NCBI GenBank assembly: GCA_030770535.1
Contig: JASVEC010000012.1
Coordinates: forward strand, 558,001-622,000
Length of the DNA: 64,000 nucleotides
Reading direction: 5' to 3'
Source of the DNA: Batkoa obscura
Taxonomy: Eukaryota > Entomophthoromycota > Entomophthoromycetes > Entomophthorales > Batkoaceae
This document shows positions 1-11,507 of this stretch, in pieces. Made by a program: the position numbers and the translations under genes. Position 1 is the first letter of the stretch; the number at the start of each line of letters is the position of its first letter. The notes beneath the pieces were generated by a model. The model worked only from the letters and a program-made list of their open reading frames with translations. It was not told where the DNA came from and made no database searches.

Positions 1-2558
1 AATTACCATATTGATCTTGTACTAAAGAAGGAGTGAAGCGATGTATTTCATCTAACAATGGTCTCTAAAAAGATATTAATATGCGTATAAAAAGGTTAAA
101 ATATAAACTACAGTCTGTTTCTCGGTACAATGTTCAAACATTCTTTGAATTACACGGCAACCATAAGGATGAGTAGCTAAGCTAATCACTTGGCCATTGA
201 AAGAATCAATAATGAATTGAATGTTTTTAGCTGGAACTCTTTCAATTGCTTTTTGAACAACATGATTTCCATTTTGATCTTTAACACATTTAATTACATG
301 GCCTTCAATTTCTTTAACAAGTTTAGCTTGTTGATCAACGAGAATGTGCTCTATAGCCTAAGATATATAAGTAATGAATGTAACTATTTTCAATATAAAA
401 CCTACTTTTTGTACAACTCTACATCCATACATTTGAAGCGAAAGTGAAAGAATATGACCTTCCATCTGTTTTGCAAGAATAGTTTTTTGGATTTGACTCC
501 CTGATTTCTTATTAGTTATTATTTAGCTTAATATTAAAATTTATACCATGCTCGAATATCTTCTGTATAACATAGTTTCCAAAAACATCAGTCATAAGTT
601 GAATAGCATTAGGCAAGATTTCATCAAATACAATTTGCTTATCTTCACTAGACGAAGTTTCTAATTTTTGTTGAATAAATCTAGAGCCATGTTGGTCCCC
701 ACTAAACTCAACAACATGACCAATAATATCCTGAAAAGGATAAGTCTTAATTCACTCTCATTAAAATAAACTTACTCTAATTTCAAATTTCTTGTTTTTG
801 TTTACGCGAAATTCTTCTAAAATTCTACTTCTTAAGTCGTTCGCAGAATCAGTAACAGGCGGTTCATTAGTATAACGATCAAGGTTATTCTGACCTTTTT
901 GACTTAAAAGTTCGTGTTGGAGCATTAGAAGTTCGCGTGCTTGAACTAATTGATTTTGGCTATACTGTTGATTTTTGGAGAAATTAGGAGAAGAAGTATT
1001 ACCACGCAACTTATTTTCATTAGCTGAATTGGCTCGAACTGGACTGATGAATTGGTTAGAAACGGATTTTGAGCCAGGATGTGGGCGTCTAAGTTGGGAT
1101 TCATAATAGGGTTCTTTTCTTGGGGTATAATTTTGAGGTGTATTATCAAAACCCATACCATAATAACTAGCAGATCGGCCTAAAGCTGGTATAGTGCTAA
1201 AATTTTGCTCTTGGCTTTCCCAACTTTGGCTTAAATCCGAAACTATACTTTATGAGTAAAGTCAATTTAATTAATATGAATATTACCTGAACTAGTATAG
1301 CGTAAACCATTTCTTTGCTCTAAAGTTAAAGTTAGTCATAGATATTTAATAATCATATCATTTACTATTAGCAAAAGGTGCATGGTAAGTTTGATACATT
1401 TTGCGATATTGAATATCTTGGTACAGCGTTTCCTCCTAAACCAGTATTAGTATGTATAATTATGGGTAGTAAAGTGTATATACATCATTATCATCTTCAA
1501 GAGAAAGACCATTAAAGTTCTTGAACATCTCATCATAACCCTCTTCTCTGTTATTCATTCCAAATTGTGAGTTGTTTGCTGCTTGTTGTAATTGGAAAGG
1601 TGGAGTAGAAGATGAACGTTGTGGTGGAGAAAGTCTATTTTTAAAACCAGGAAAAGCAAATTTTGGCAACTCATCTTTAGGTGAATCAGCATAAACATTA
1701 GAACCGTATGTCCAAATATCATGTTGTGAAGATGACTCATGCTTATAGAACGGGGGATTGATGTTATCATTTGAGTTGTTGACATCACCATAATAGCTTT
1801 CTCTATTCAACAGACTTGAATTTTTTGATAATCTTCTTGGCTGATCAATAGATCCTGGAGAAGGTGTTCTAATTATACTCTAAAAATATGTTATAAAGGC
1901 TCAAATTGTTATAAAGTTATACCTCTTGGTTCATATCGAAGCGTGGTTTCATTTGACCATTTAGAGAGCGACCTTCATTTCGGAAGTTCCCCCATTCTGG
2001 AGCAGGCTCAAACTGATTAAAAGCACTTTCATTCTAAAAGTATGAGATAATTGCACAGTATTTTATTATTATTACCGTTGCTTGGTTTAGCCAAGAGTTT
2101 TTTCCTGAAGAGTTGTATGAGATATCTATTTATTAAAGTTTAGAAATGACCTAAATATCAGAAAAGTAAAAATACCCGATGAACTTTTGAGTGATGAACC
2201 CCAGCTATCTCTTTGATACTGATTATAACTATTAGGTTTATTATTAGTGTTCATATATGAATCGGAAGTTTCAATAGTATTCTTAAAGGGGTTAAATAGT
2301 TGTTTTATATTCTAGTTAATAAGTTTACTTCAAAGCGATTAAGGAAACTAGCGATTTGAGGATTCGAATCGTTGTTTTTACTTGGCCTACTCTGAATTAA
2401 TTCCGAATCAAACTGCTCTTCTTCTAGAGACTTCTAAAAGTCTGTTATTTTACTGCTATTATTTATTAAATATTATTACCTTATGCGATAGATCAAAAGG
2501 TTTATATTGATTAAACCCAAAATTTGAGTTGGGAGGAATGAAATTTCTCTCCGACATT
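1..2558 (-). CDS. Pumilio/PUF-family RNA-binding protein, C-terminus beyond window
   Basis: Post-transcriptional regulator that binds 3' UTRs of mRNAs. The start ATG at 2558-2556 begins [18 protein letters not shown], and several short introns follow. The first ~550 residues are low-complexity Asn/Ser/Gln/Pro-rich sequence, usual for fungal PUF proteins. Puf repeats then run toward the window start: repeat 1 has SRFIQQ (near 680), repeat 2 NYVIQ (near 580), repeat 3 CRVVQ (near 425), repeat 4 NHVVQ (near 265), repeat 5 CRVIQ (near 160), and repeat 6 starts with QDQYGN at the edge. By the known PUF code these residues fit recognition of a UGUA-containing element like that of human PUM1/2 or yeast Puf3. 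Repeats 7-8 and the stop lie outside the window. It is divergent from the next gene across 1.08 kb. Family is sure; the exact orthologue (Puf3 versus Puf4/5) is not. Confidence 0.9.
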
Positions 2559-3637
2559 ATAAACAGGTATTAAAATACAATATACAGTTATATATCAGCA
2601 AAACTTTATAGATATTTTTTTGATCCAGCAAGAATGAAAACTTAACTCTTTATCCGCTATAATACTGCTTTTACTCCACCCACAACTAATCATAACGCTG
2701 GAATTTGACTTTAAAATGAGCCAATCATAGCTGGTTGAATCAATTGAACGTAATATTGTGCTGTAAAATTTTAGAACAAAATTTTCAAAACAAACAAAAA
2801 TTAGATCAAGGCTCACTTTTGCACTTTAGAAATTTAAGGCTGTTCTAACAATACCTCCTCTTAGTAAGCATTAATTTACAATTATGATTAAATTAGAATT
2901 AAAATAATTTTATTATTGTTGTCGTTTTGCTATTTTTGTAGTATTGCTAATTTATTAATACAAACAATTAAAAATTTATATTTATTATTATGTTGTTTTA
3001 TAACTATAGTAAAATTAGGAATATAAAGTTTATTTTTTAATATGGACAGACATGCATCAAAATGCAGAATCAGGTTATTTAAAAGTTAACTTAAGAATAA
3101 GCTTGGTCATGTCACAATTCTAAGAAATGAAATTTGTTATATTAAATTTTTTTTATAAAACATTAAATTAAAGTCATTACCTGTTCATTGTTTTATATAA
3201 TAATGCTATTACCTTTTTCTATTAGAAAATGTGTTAATATAAAAGTTAACAACTCACTAATATTAAAAACTGAGATTATAGTTGATTAAGTACAATGATG
3301 TGATTTAGATTATTATTAAAATGAAAGGAATAACATTTAATTTAATTTGTTACCTGTATAAAATCATCATTGATAATTTTTAAAGCAAGTACTAAGGTTT
3401 GCCAATTATTTACTGTTATACTTTTACAATAATTAGTGCGATAAGATTTACATTTTTGAATCCTCTATTTTTAATATTCTATTGACTGCGATAATTTGAT
3501 ATTACTGTTATTATACAGGAACATAAGATAATTAACTACCACTCTATTTAGAATATGCTTATACTTTACCCTTTTTTAATTGGTCGGAAATTTTAACTAT
3601 AAGCTAAATGGCTAAAATTGATGACTTAGATTTTTAA
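2559..3637. other. Intergenic region between divergent PUF and ELL-like genes
   Basis: About 1.08 kb of AT-rich DNA that must hold both divergent promoters. I see no convincing gene: a 73-codon frame on the minus strand (2595-2816) has no recognisable content. There are no clear repeats or TIRs. Confidence 0.5.
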
Positions 3638-4973
3638 ATGAATTATACAATTGAAAAAGTAGCAAATAATCCAGAAAATGGAGGTTCGATGGACTCTATA
3701 AGTTCTATTCGGTTACCAGATGAAATTATAAGGTACCTTATGAGATGTGAAGATGAAGATCCAACCGCATACTTTGACACCAATCGAAAAGTATTTATTA
3801 TGGGGGATTACGAATATGATTATCAAATTTTAGATACAAATACTTGTCGGACAGTATACTCACTAGATGATACTAATAGAATTTGCCAAAATGTGGGCCT
3901 TATTAGTAAAGACTGTAGGCTTAACTTTTCTTCGAAACGATTGACTCCATATGCAATAGATAGGCTGAGCAGAGAGCAACCTAATTCTAATTCTCGAGAG
4001 AGTGTTAACGAATTTGGTAGTAGAGATAGCAATTTAAAACCAATAACACCAATTGAGGTCCGTGGTAATAGAGGAGTAAACTTAACTACCGGAAGCTTGA
4101 GGGAAGCTGATGCCACAATAATTAATCAAAAAGCAGCTTCAACTAATGGTAATAGTTATGGCAATAACCATATTAATCACGTGAAAAGTAATCAAAAAGT
4201 AAACGATGAGAAACATCCAAATAATGAAATTAAAAGATCAAATGGCAATTTACAAGTCAATTTATCAGCCAAAATGAGCAAATCACCAACAAATAAAAGG
4301 AAAGGTTCTATTTCAAAACAAAGTCCTATCAATAATAAAGAAGATAGACACAGAAATGAAGTTAGCGCTGTAAATAATAGCACCAATAGGAAAGTTAAGC
4401 ATTACGTTAGTGATGAGGATTTATTTGGCGAAAGAAGTCAAGTCTCGCCGAAGGGTAGTGATGAATCACCAACTATAAAAAGGATGAAAATGGATGCTTC
4501 AGTTGAAAATTCAAATGGTAAAAGAATAATCATTTCACCCCATGTGGATGAACCAATATTTTCAAAAGGTAATTATAAATTAAAATAAATATTTAATCAG
4601 TTAATCAAAATTAGGAGATGAATTTTATTACGATTTAGAAAAAGAAGAAGTATCCGCTTATCTAATGAGATTTGTAAGGTTAAAAGAAAAACTTAGCATT
4701 AAAGTAGCTGAATATGAAAAACATGCGACTAGGGCCGTTAAGTTTATTTCTCAAGCTAACCAATTTAAATCTAAGCTTGAAAGGGAGCAAGGAGAAGACT
4801 CAGTTGACATTGAACTTAGGAGAGAAGCTTATAAATTTATTGAAAGCAATAGATTATCCCATGCCAACACCATTAAGACTTTAATGTCACTTTCCAGGGA
4901 AGTTGAAGAATTACGATCACTTGTTGAAACTGTACAAATTTATTTTGCAAGTCTAAATGCTCCAATTTTATGA
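3638..4973 (+). CDS. Possible ELL-like RNA polymerase II elongation factor (tentative)
   Basis: Two exons, 3638-4568 and 4615-4973, joined across a 46-nt intron with a phase-1 junction; summed length is 1290 nt, giving 429 residues. The N-terminal ~110 residues look folded (motifs LPDEIIRYLM, FDTNRKVFIMGDYEYDYQI and NVGLISKDCRLNF). A long polar Asn/Ser/Lys-rich linker follows, then a helical C-terminus rich in charged residues that probably forms a coiled coil (about residues 315-425). This order, a small beta-rich N-domain, a disordered linker and a C-terminal helical domain, resembles fungal ELL/occludin-homology proteins. The N-terminal 'G-I-k-D' region is the best match, but the similarity is weak by eye and I cannot exclude an unrelated nuclear protein. 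The gene and its intron are well supported; the function is not. Confidence 0.6.
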
Positions 4974-5786
4974 ATTGATACTTTTAGCTATAAAATTAAT
5001 TTTATAAAGAGTACTCATCGCTATAATTTAAAAGACTTTTGGATTCTAAGAATTTATTTGTTTCACCGTGTACTTATAAATTTTAATTTGTGCTTTTATT
5101 TGAAATTCCGATTTTTAAGGTTTAATGGTTTTTGATATTTTATAAGTACAAGAGTCATATTTAATAGTAAAGTTTCACGATTTGTAAATAAATGAATGGA
5201 GTCTTATTATGGTATACCAAAAGAGAGGTTCATTGTACTATTTCTTCGTAACAAACAAAACACTTAGGGCTCTATGACTTTTCAAGCAAAGTAAGTAAAC
5301 TACCCAAGCTCTTATATTGCCCCCAGAAGATCAATTTTTACGCTCTTTTTATTGCGACAATTGAAGCACTTGAAGTTTTACGACTTTTTGAGAGGTAAAA
5401 TAAATAGTTGTTCTATTAAATAATATGAGTAATCTTTATTATTTTAAATAAAACTAGAACTTTAATTTTAATAATGATAGATTTCATAAGCTTTGTAAGT
5501 TATAGCATTATTTAAGTATTTTTATAATGTTATTCTGAGTTTAAATTTTGTAAATGTAAGTATTACTCTGTCTTTTATTCTTTTATTAACATTAAAGCTT
5601 TAGAGCTAAAAAATAATAATGTCTACATATAATAATTGTAAAATAGCGTACAGAAATATACTAAAGAAACTAAAGTTTCATAAAGCTTATTACAAGCTAA
5701 ATTAGCTCCAGAGAACCATTACCATCCAAGACTTTTAAAAAATTAACTTAAAGGAAATGAAAGAAAGGCTACATGGATATTGGCGG
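4974..5786. other. Intergenic, no gene seen
   Basis: About 0.8 kb of AT-rich sequence between the ELL-like gene and a MITE-like element. No open frame of interest, no RNA gene and no clear repeat. Confidence 0.4.
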
Positions 5787-5891
5787 TATGAGGGTGTTTT
5801 TTTTGGCTTCATTACTTTTTCCATCTTTTAAGCGCCATTTGAGCGAGAAAATTATAAGTAAAATTCTTAAACACAAAAACACATCCCCATA
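5787..5891 (+). mobile_element. MITE-like 105-bp element, copy a
   Basis: A 105-bp sequence bounded by TA-TGAGGGTG and CATCCCCA-TA, imperfect terminal inverted repeats of about 18 bp, with TA at both edges as expected for TA-target insertion. The interior has the family hallmark TTTTTCCATYTTTTAAGCG and a TAAAATTCTTAAAC motif. It sits exactly at the outer limit of detectable homology between the two inverted arms. No transposase is encoded. Confidence 0.8.
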
Positions 5892-6008
5892 ACTTATCAA
5901 AATAGTCTAGTAAAACACAAAAACATTTTAAAAGCACTAATATCTATGAAGATTTCATAATAAACAACTTAATTCTAAAAACATTTTATTTACAATCTAT
6001 TTGAATGG

Positions 6009-7667
6009 TTAGCCTGGAGGAAATGAAAGTATAGTAATATGTATATTCGCAGTATGGGCAAACATAGCCAACTTGTAAATTTCCTTTATATAATCGATTC
6101 CTTTATCGAAAATAAGGTTGAAATTGATCTTACTTCTATGCTTATAACGTAGAATAAAATACAGAGAACAACAAATCATATCTAATCCCAGATCAAACAT
6201 TTTATAAAACGGTAGTTTGACACCATAATAAATTGTAAGATAACATCCCATCAAGGTTATGTTTAGATAATCAATAGCTGAACCACTCGTATTATTATCT
6301 AACTTGCTTTTCTTAGCTGGATTGAAGTACTCCAAACTATTTAGATAATGTACAATGTAACTTGTTATATATAAAATATGAGATTGACAATCAAGGATTG
6401 AAAAATTGTTATCTTTATTATCAAATTTTAAGTTTAATAAAATAAGTAATGTAATGTATTTTTTTTGTAACTTTTTTGCTTTTGATATCAAATCAAGGTT
6501 TGAATTGGTAGGCATTTCATTCAATTTACTTGGATTCATATATTTCTCCTTTAATAACCTTGTTAAAAATAATATATATCCCAACTCATTATAAAATGAA
6601 GTCAATATCAGACTCCAATAGAAAGCCACATCTTTATTGAGTAGTAATTGAATATTTGATTCATTCAATAAATCTAGCATAACAATTTTAAATATTTTGT
6701 TAAGATATTGTAGTTGATAAGGTTGAGACATATAAGATCCATACATGATTCTTGTAAACATAGTAAATGCTATTAAACTTGAGTACGTCATCACTCTTTC
6801 AATATTTTGTACCTCTTCTAATTTGTTGATTAATTTATGAAGTCCTAATGCCAAAGCTACCTTTTCACAATAAACAATATAAATATTACGCTTATCAAGG
6901 ATCCAAGGACAGGAATAAAAACCATTTAAAAATATCAATACAGCTTGTAAATTTTGTAAAGTGATTGGAATTCTATGAGGGTATTTAAATTGTTCATGTA
7001 TTCTAGAATGAAATAAATCAAATAAATAGCTTGTCATTTCATTTCTTTCCATATGATTTAACCCTGCTAGTAAGATACACATTCTTAATAATAAGCTCTT
7101 TGAATTAAAGTCAAAGTATGATTTAATAAATATTGGAAATATATAATTATTGTACTGAAAATAGTTCTCATATGCTTGTGATAATATACTATTTAAATCT
7201 TTAATTTCTCTAATTAAAACTGGTAATTGAAACTTTTTCTTTTTAGTGGGAAGTATACCAAAAAAATCAAAAATTGGTATCATTGTTGAAACATCAAAAT
7301 CCGATACAAATGGATTAATACATTGTAAACAAGTCATCGTATTTTGTAATACATATTTGAATGGAAACTTTGCAAATGTATAAATAGGTGTATAAATTAG
7401 ATTGAAGTTTTTTGGTAGTAAAATAATCTGTGGTTCATGTCTTAGAAATAATAATGAAGAGTTGGTTGTTTTAGTCTCCTTTTTGACTTTAAACATTGAT
7501 ATCTTATCTTCTATATAATGTAAATTCTTCTTCACTATTGCTTTCCTTACATAACTACAATCACTGAATATTTTAGTACATCTTGAACATTTTGGCATAA
7601 GTCTATCGCATGCTCGATGCCCTTTAAAACATTGATCACACCTATTGGGATTTTTAGTCTGGCACAT
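6009..7667 (-). CDS. Zn(II)2Cys6 fungal transcription factor (intact copy)
   Basis: Intronless 552-residue protein. The N-terminus carries a complete binuclear zinc cluster with cysteines at residues 10, 13, 20, 27, 30 and 37 (C-X2-C-X6-C-X6-C-X2-C-X6-C), a class of DNA-binding domain found essentially only in fungi. A basic linker follows (KAIVKKNLHYIEDKI), and then a helical regulatory body (residues ~90-550) with the general look of the fungal 'middle homology' region, for example the MCILLAGLNHMERNEM and YCEKVALALGLHKLINKL segments. The start is the first Met, eight residues before the first zinc ligand. It lies 1 kb downstream of, and in line with, a bZIP gene; both recur in inverted order at 19341-22757, where the zinc-cluster copy has decayed. 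The target genes cannot be read from sequence. Confidence 0.88.
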   Translation of the reverse strand: MCQTKNPNRCDQCFKGHRACDRLMPKCSRCTKIFSDCSYVRKAIVKKNLHYIEDKISMFKVKKETKTTNSSLLFLRHEPQIILLPKNFNLIYTPIYTFAKFPFKYVLQNTMTCLQCINPFVSDFDVSTMIPIFDFFGILPTKKKKFQLPVLIREIKDLNSILSQAYENYFQYNNYIFPIFIKSYFDFNSKSLLLRMCILLAGLNHMERNEMTSYLFDLFHSRIHEQFKYPHRIPITLQNLQAVLIFLNGFYSCPWILDKRNIYIVYCEKVALALGLHKLINKLEEVQNIERVMTYSSLIAFTMFTRIMYGSYMSQPYQLQYLNKIFKIVMLDLLNESNIQLLLNKDVAFYWSLILTSFYNELGYILFLTRLLKEKYMNPSKLNEMPTNSNLDLISKAKKLQKKYITLLILLNLKFDNKDNNFSILDCQSHILYITSYIVHYLNSLEYFNPAKKSKLDNNTSGSAIDYLNITLMGCYLTIYYGVKLPFYKMFDLGLDMICCSLYFILRYKHRSKINFNLIFDKGIDYIKEIYKLAMFAHTANIHITILSFPPG

Positions 7668-8670
7668 GAATTTTTAATTGATAACAAGTTCAAGAAGTTC
7701 ATTGAATTTTTTCGATAAAATCAAAAAAATTATCTCCTTAATGATTATATTCTAGTTACTTTGAATTAAATTAAGGTTCTATTATTTAATTCTAAAATTG
7801 AATTATTGCATAAAATCCTCATTCTAGGCTGTTTTGACTTATTTTAGCCAATAAAATCATATCATAAATTAATTGCTCTTTTAATTTTTATTAGGTTTAT
7901 TTAATTTAGTTCATTTGTTATAAATCAATCTTTTTTTAATATATTAAACTTTACTTTAACTATTAAAATTAGTTTTTAATTCCCTTTTTCCTTAATAAAG
8001 AGATACTTCATTTATTAAATACTAAATGAACAAAAGTAGGGGACAAATAAAGTAACTTAATTGTAATTCATTAGCAATCTTATCCATAACAAAGTCAATA
8101 AATGAATCTGCATTTTGCTTTACTTAATTAAAGTTAAATTTTTTAGATTTTATAATTAAGTAGTTTATCTATATCATCATATATTCTCTCCACTCTAAAA
8201 TTGAACTGAATTTTAAGCAAAGATGAAAGCTACCTTTTATCAAACTTTCAAGTATGCTTTTAATAACATCTTAGCATTACGTATAAAGAACTTTTATTTT
8301 ATTAACCTTTAATTTAAATTAATAGAATTTGATTTTAATTATAATAGACAATTCTTGATTCCAAAACATTATACTAACTTACTATATTATTTGAGCATTT
8401 TACATCATATTGATATAAATTTAAACAAAATAATAAAACATTGAAATCATTAAATCTCTACTTTCTTGTTGAAATAAATATACAAAAGACTATTTAATGT
8501 ATTTTAGGTTTTTAATTGATAATCAAGGAACAGCAAAAGAAGACATAACATGATCGAAGATAATAAAGGGGGATACTGATTAATGAAGAGGGTAGTATAC
8601 AAATTAAAAAAGCATAAAATATAGTAGTTGAATAATAGTAGAGCGTTTTACATCTGAATAAATCCCACCC
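7668..8670. other. Spacer between the Zn2Cys6 and bZIP genes, left arm
   Basis: About 1 kb of AT-rich DNA that must include the Zn2Cys6 promoter and the bZIP terminator. It is recognisably homologous, but diverged, to 20091-21150 in the right arm; for example the AAGCATACTTG block near 8250 has its partner near 20510. No additional gene seen. Confidence 0.5.
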
Positions 8671-9420
8671 TTAAGCAGGTGGTAGCTTTTTAAATGTGGA
8701 ATTGTGTTTACACTTTGGATCCGTCTTAGCCAATAGTTGATGTAAAATCAAAGCATCATTTTGTAAGCCTGAGATTTTCAAATAAAGAGAATGATTTTCT
8801 TGATTCATTAAATGGATGGATTCAACATGATTTTCAGTCTTTAATTTCCTACGCTCTCGAGATCTCAATGCTGCTAACCGATTTCTTGCTCTTTTTAAAG
8901 CACAACTATCTTTAACTTGACTATCTAAGATAAGTGACTCATCTAAAGAATATCTTCTTACTTGTTGTTTACTTGAAACTTGGATACCATCTATTTCACT
9001 CAATGAAAAGGAACGAGGTTTAAATCGGGGCTTTTCTTCTTTTCCTTCTCTAAGGAATAGGGGATTGTTCTCAATAGTAGGTGAATAAGCTATATTATTA
9101 CTCATTAATTGATCAGGTGTATCACCCTTTGAAGTATCAATAACTGCTTCATTTATGCTCTCAATAAATGGGTTACATGTAACTAATTGATTTGAAAAAG
9201 TATCACAGCTGTAATCATTAATTATATCTTTATCAAAAGATATATTATTTAATTGTTCATTTAATTGATGATAAATAAAAGGCATAGAACAGAAGGATTG
9301 ATTGATACAAGGAGTATATGAAGGTTCATTCAATAATGTAGAGGGTAAATCGGTAGAAAACACAATATCGTCTTGGTTTAAATAATTCAAATCGTTATCA
9401 CAAAGAGTACTAAAATTCAT
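8671..9420 (-). CDS. bZIP transcription factor, copy 1 (Ser form)
   Basis: Intronless 249-residue protein. Residues ~1-165 are acidic and Ser/Asn-rich, a likely activation region. At ~176-232 lies a bZIP: basic region KRARNRLAALRSRERRK, which fits the N-X7-R signature, followed by a leucine zipper with heptad hydrophobics (IHLMNQENHSLYLKISGLQ). The C-terminus ends in KTDPKCKHNSTFKKLPPA. The protein is identical to the right-arm copy through about residue 185 and then differs at scattered positions, including Ser for Cys in the basic region. The 1.14 kb upstream is shared exactly with copy 2, so both should be regulated alike unless chromatin context differs. The Zn2Cys6 gene lies downstream on the same strand. 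Confidence 0.9.
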   Translation of the reverse strand: MNFSTLCDNDLNYLNQDDIVFSTDLPSTLLNEPSYTPCINQSFCSMPFIYHQLNEQLNNISFDKDIINDYSCDTFSNQLVTCNPFIESINEAVIDTSKGDTPDQLMSNNIAYSPTIENNPLFLREGKEEKPRFKPRSFSLSEIDGIQVSSKQQVRRYSLDESLILDSQVKDSCALKRARNRLAALRSRERRKLKTENHVESIHLMNQENHSLYLKISGLQNDALILHQLLAKTDPKCKHNSTFKKLPPA

Positions 9421-10561
9421 TTGAAGTTTAGTTTTTATCGTAAATGAAGTGTAAAGAAAGTAGAAGTACCATTTATATGGCGTTTCGTTTTTGTAAGCTT
9501 ATTCAATTGATTGATGTAATCGGTTTTGAATTTAAGGATAGTACTTAAGGTACTTTCTCAAGTTAAGCATTATAACTTATGTTTTGATTATTTCTTACTA
9601 AGACATTGAAATAGATTATAGATAAGAAAACTAAGGTAACAATTAATATTAATGCTTATTATATATTTAATTTTAAAGTAATTATGAATTATTATTCTTT
9701 AAGTAAATAAAGTATATTTTAAAAGAATGAATTTTAATTTAATCATAATAATAAATATTATATTTAATAAAAATATTTCATTTTCATTTAATAACTTAGT
9801 TTTCAATCAATTTCATATAAACATGTTAAATATTAAAATTTCATTTCAAAAACTTACTTTTTAATATTTTTAACTTTCAAATAATTTGAAATAAAGATAA
9901 TTAATTTTTGAATTGAAAATTTGATTTAATTTAATTTAATTTAATTTAATTTAATTTAATTTATAATAACAAATGTTTTTAATATACTTTAAATTGTAAT
10001 AGAAATAAAATATTAAAATATTAAAATATTAAAATATTAAGATGTTAAGATATAAATGAATATTAAAAACTAGTTTATACTTCATCTATCAGGATACTTA
10101 ATCAAATTGTTTACTCTGAAATATAATTCTATAATTGAACTGAATTTAATATAAATTAAATGCATTTTAGAAAGTGATTTAAAAAATATCAATATTAAAG
10201 TTATTATTATTATTTAATGATGTATATATTAAGTAAGGATATAAAATATAGTAAATTAATGCATTTTATACTTATATAAAGTATATAAACGATTGAATCT
10301 CTTCCTTTTAATCTCTTATTATTCAGATTTATTTTATTATTTATTTTTAAAATAAATTCTACTTTTGAGTCTTATTAGTTATATTAATTTATTAAACTTA
10401 ATTTAAATTATACTATTTATTTTATATTTATTTAAGAAGACTTTAAAACTCTCCATTTCTATTGGCTAAACATTGAACTTACCTTATATCAACTCATCAG
10501 TTAGTATATCACTAAGCTTAAGGACTTCAAAGTCTTGCATTTATATATATGGTACTGCCAC
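9421..10561 (-). promoter_or_regulatory. Upstream region of bZIP copy 1, part of the identical arm segment
   Basis: 1.14 kb between the bZIP start and the inner end of the left arm. It is extremely AT-rich, with a (TTTAA)n run at 9923-9962 and four ATATTAAA units near 10010-10040. It is matched base for base by 18200-19340. No gene is apparent, so it presumably holds the bZIP promoter. Confidence 0.55.
9923..9962. repeat. Pentanucleotide (TTTAA)n tract
   Basis: About eight TTTAA units. The same tract with the same unit number appears at 18799-18838 in the right arm, although such tracts usually change length quickly. Confidence 0.85.
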
Positions 10562-10722
10562 CATCTCATTTATACTTTTTTCTAAGCCGATAATGGTAGA
10601 GAATATTCCAAATATAGAAAACTCAAATTATGGAGAATGTTGAGCTAAGCAAATACCCTTAATTATCTAAACATTATTTTAAAATATTGAAAGGAATTGG
10701 ATAAAATACCTTTTAATAAAAA

Positions 10723-11416
10723 ATGACAATTCGAAGTGTTTATTTTATTATTTTACCATTAAGTTTATTATCTTATGTATTAATAGTCATCAATAGTTTT
10801 TATGGGAATTTTATTGAAGTTATAAAGATGAATTCAAAAGGGGATTTCACTAGAATTGAATATGGGATGTATTTTAAATGTAGTTACAAATATCAATTGA
10901 ATAAAATTGAAAAATTTTCATATCAATGTCAATTGATACCCGACTTTTCAGATGCCATTTGTAAAAAGAATTTTGATGTTTGTTTATTATGGCAAGTTAT
11001 TGGGTCTTTAAATATGTTAGCTTTATTTATTGGTTTATTTCTATTTTCATTAAATATAAATATACTATTGGGGAAATCAAGATTTCGATCAATAGGTTGG
11101 GTATTGCTATTGATTAATTTAGCTGTGTATGGTAAATTATACTAACATATTGAATTAAGTTAAGTTTTATTTTATTAATTGAATTTTATTAGGCATTTCA
11201 AAATTAATTATATTACTCGCAATTAATAATATAAATAGTAGATTTGATAATAGTGACTGGATCAAAATTGATTTTGGTTATAGTTTTTATACTATAACAA
11301 TTAGTTTATCTATTGATTTTTTCATATTATTACTTTTAATTTTATCCCATTGTTTAATTAAATTTTATTTTCAAAAGCGTCAAAATTTAAATTATCAAAG
11401 TATAAATATCAATTAG
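10723..11416 (+). CDS. Four-TM membrane protein, SUR7/claudin-like topology
   Basis: Two exons (10723-11131 and 11193-11416, phase-1 junction, sum 633 nt, 210 residues). The protein starts MTIRSVYFIILPLSLLSYVL, a first transmembrane segment or signal anchor. A soluble loop with four cysteines follows (CSYKYQ...CQLIPDFSDAIC...C), then three more hydrophobic segments near 98-115, 122-145 and 178-197, and a short polar cytoplasmic tail. One TM, a Cys-containing loop of ~70 residues and three TMs is the layout of SUR7/PalI and claudin-like fungal membrane proteins, but I do not see a diagnostic motif. It starts only 161 bp inside the left arm's inner end, so its promoter may overlap the arm junction. 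Confidence 0.65.
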
Positions 11417-11507
11417 GCCATTATAAAAATACAACAATTAATTTAAATAAGTTAAAATTATGTAAAATAAAAATAAATCATCTGTTTTTATTTTCTTGTT
11501 GAATATT

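Larger units (their letters stand above)
5892..10561. repeat. Left arm of large inverted duplication
   Basis: About 4.67 kb present in inverted orientation at 18200-22900. Near the inner end, left position x pairs with right position 28761-x without a single indel from 8671 to 10561, including a pentanucleotide (TTTAA)n tract of equal length. From about 8870 to 10561 the two arms look identical. Homology goes on outward at lower identity through the spacer and the Zn2Cys6 gene, with one further near-perfect patch (about 6229-6682). Homology stops at the MITE-like element on the outside and sharply after GGTACTGCCAC on the inside. Confidence 0.9.

Noticed and set aside
190-447. 85-codon frame on the plus strand
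   Set aside because: Antisense shadow of the Puf repeats encoded on the minus strand.
2595-2816. 73-codon minus-strand frame upstream of the PUF gene
   Set aside because: No domain, no splice partners and AT-rich composition; probably chance.
9905-10050. CRISPR-like or satellite array from the TTTAA and ATATTAAA units
   Set aside because: Simple AT microsatellites without spacers, in a eukaryotic genome.
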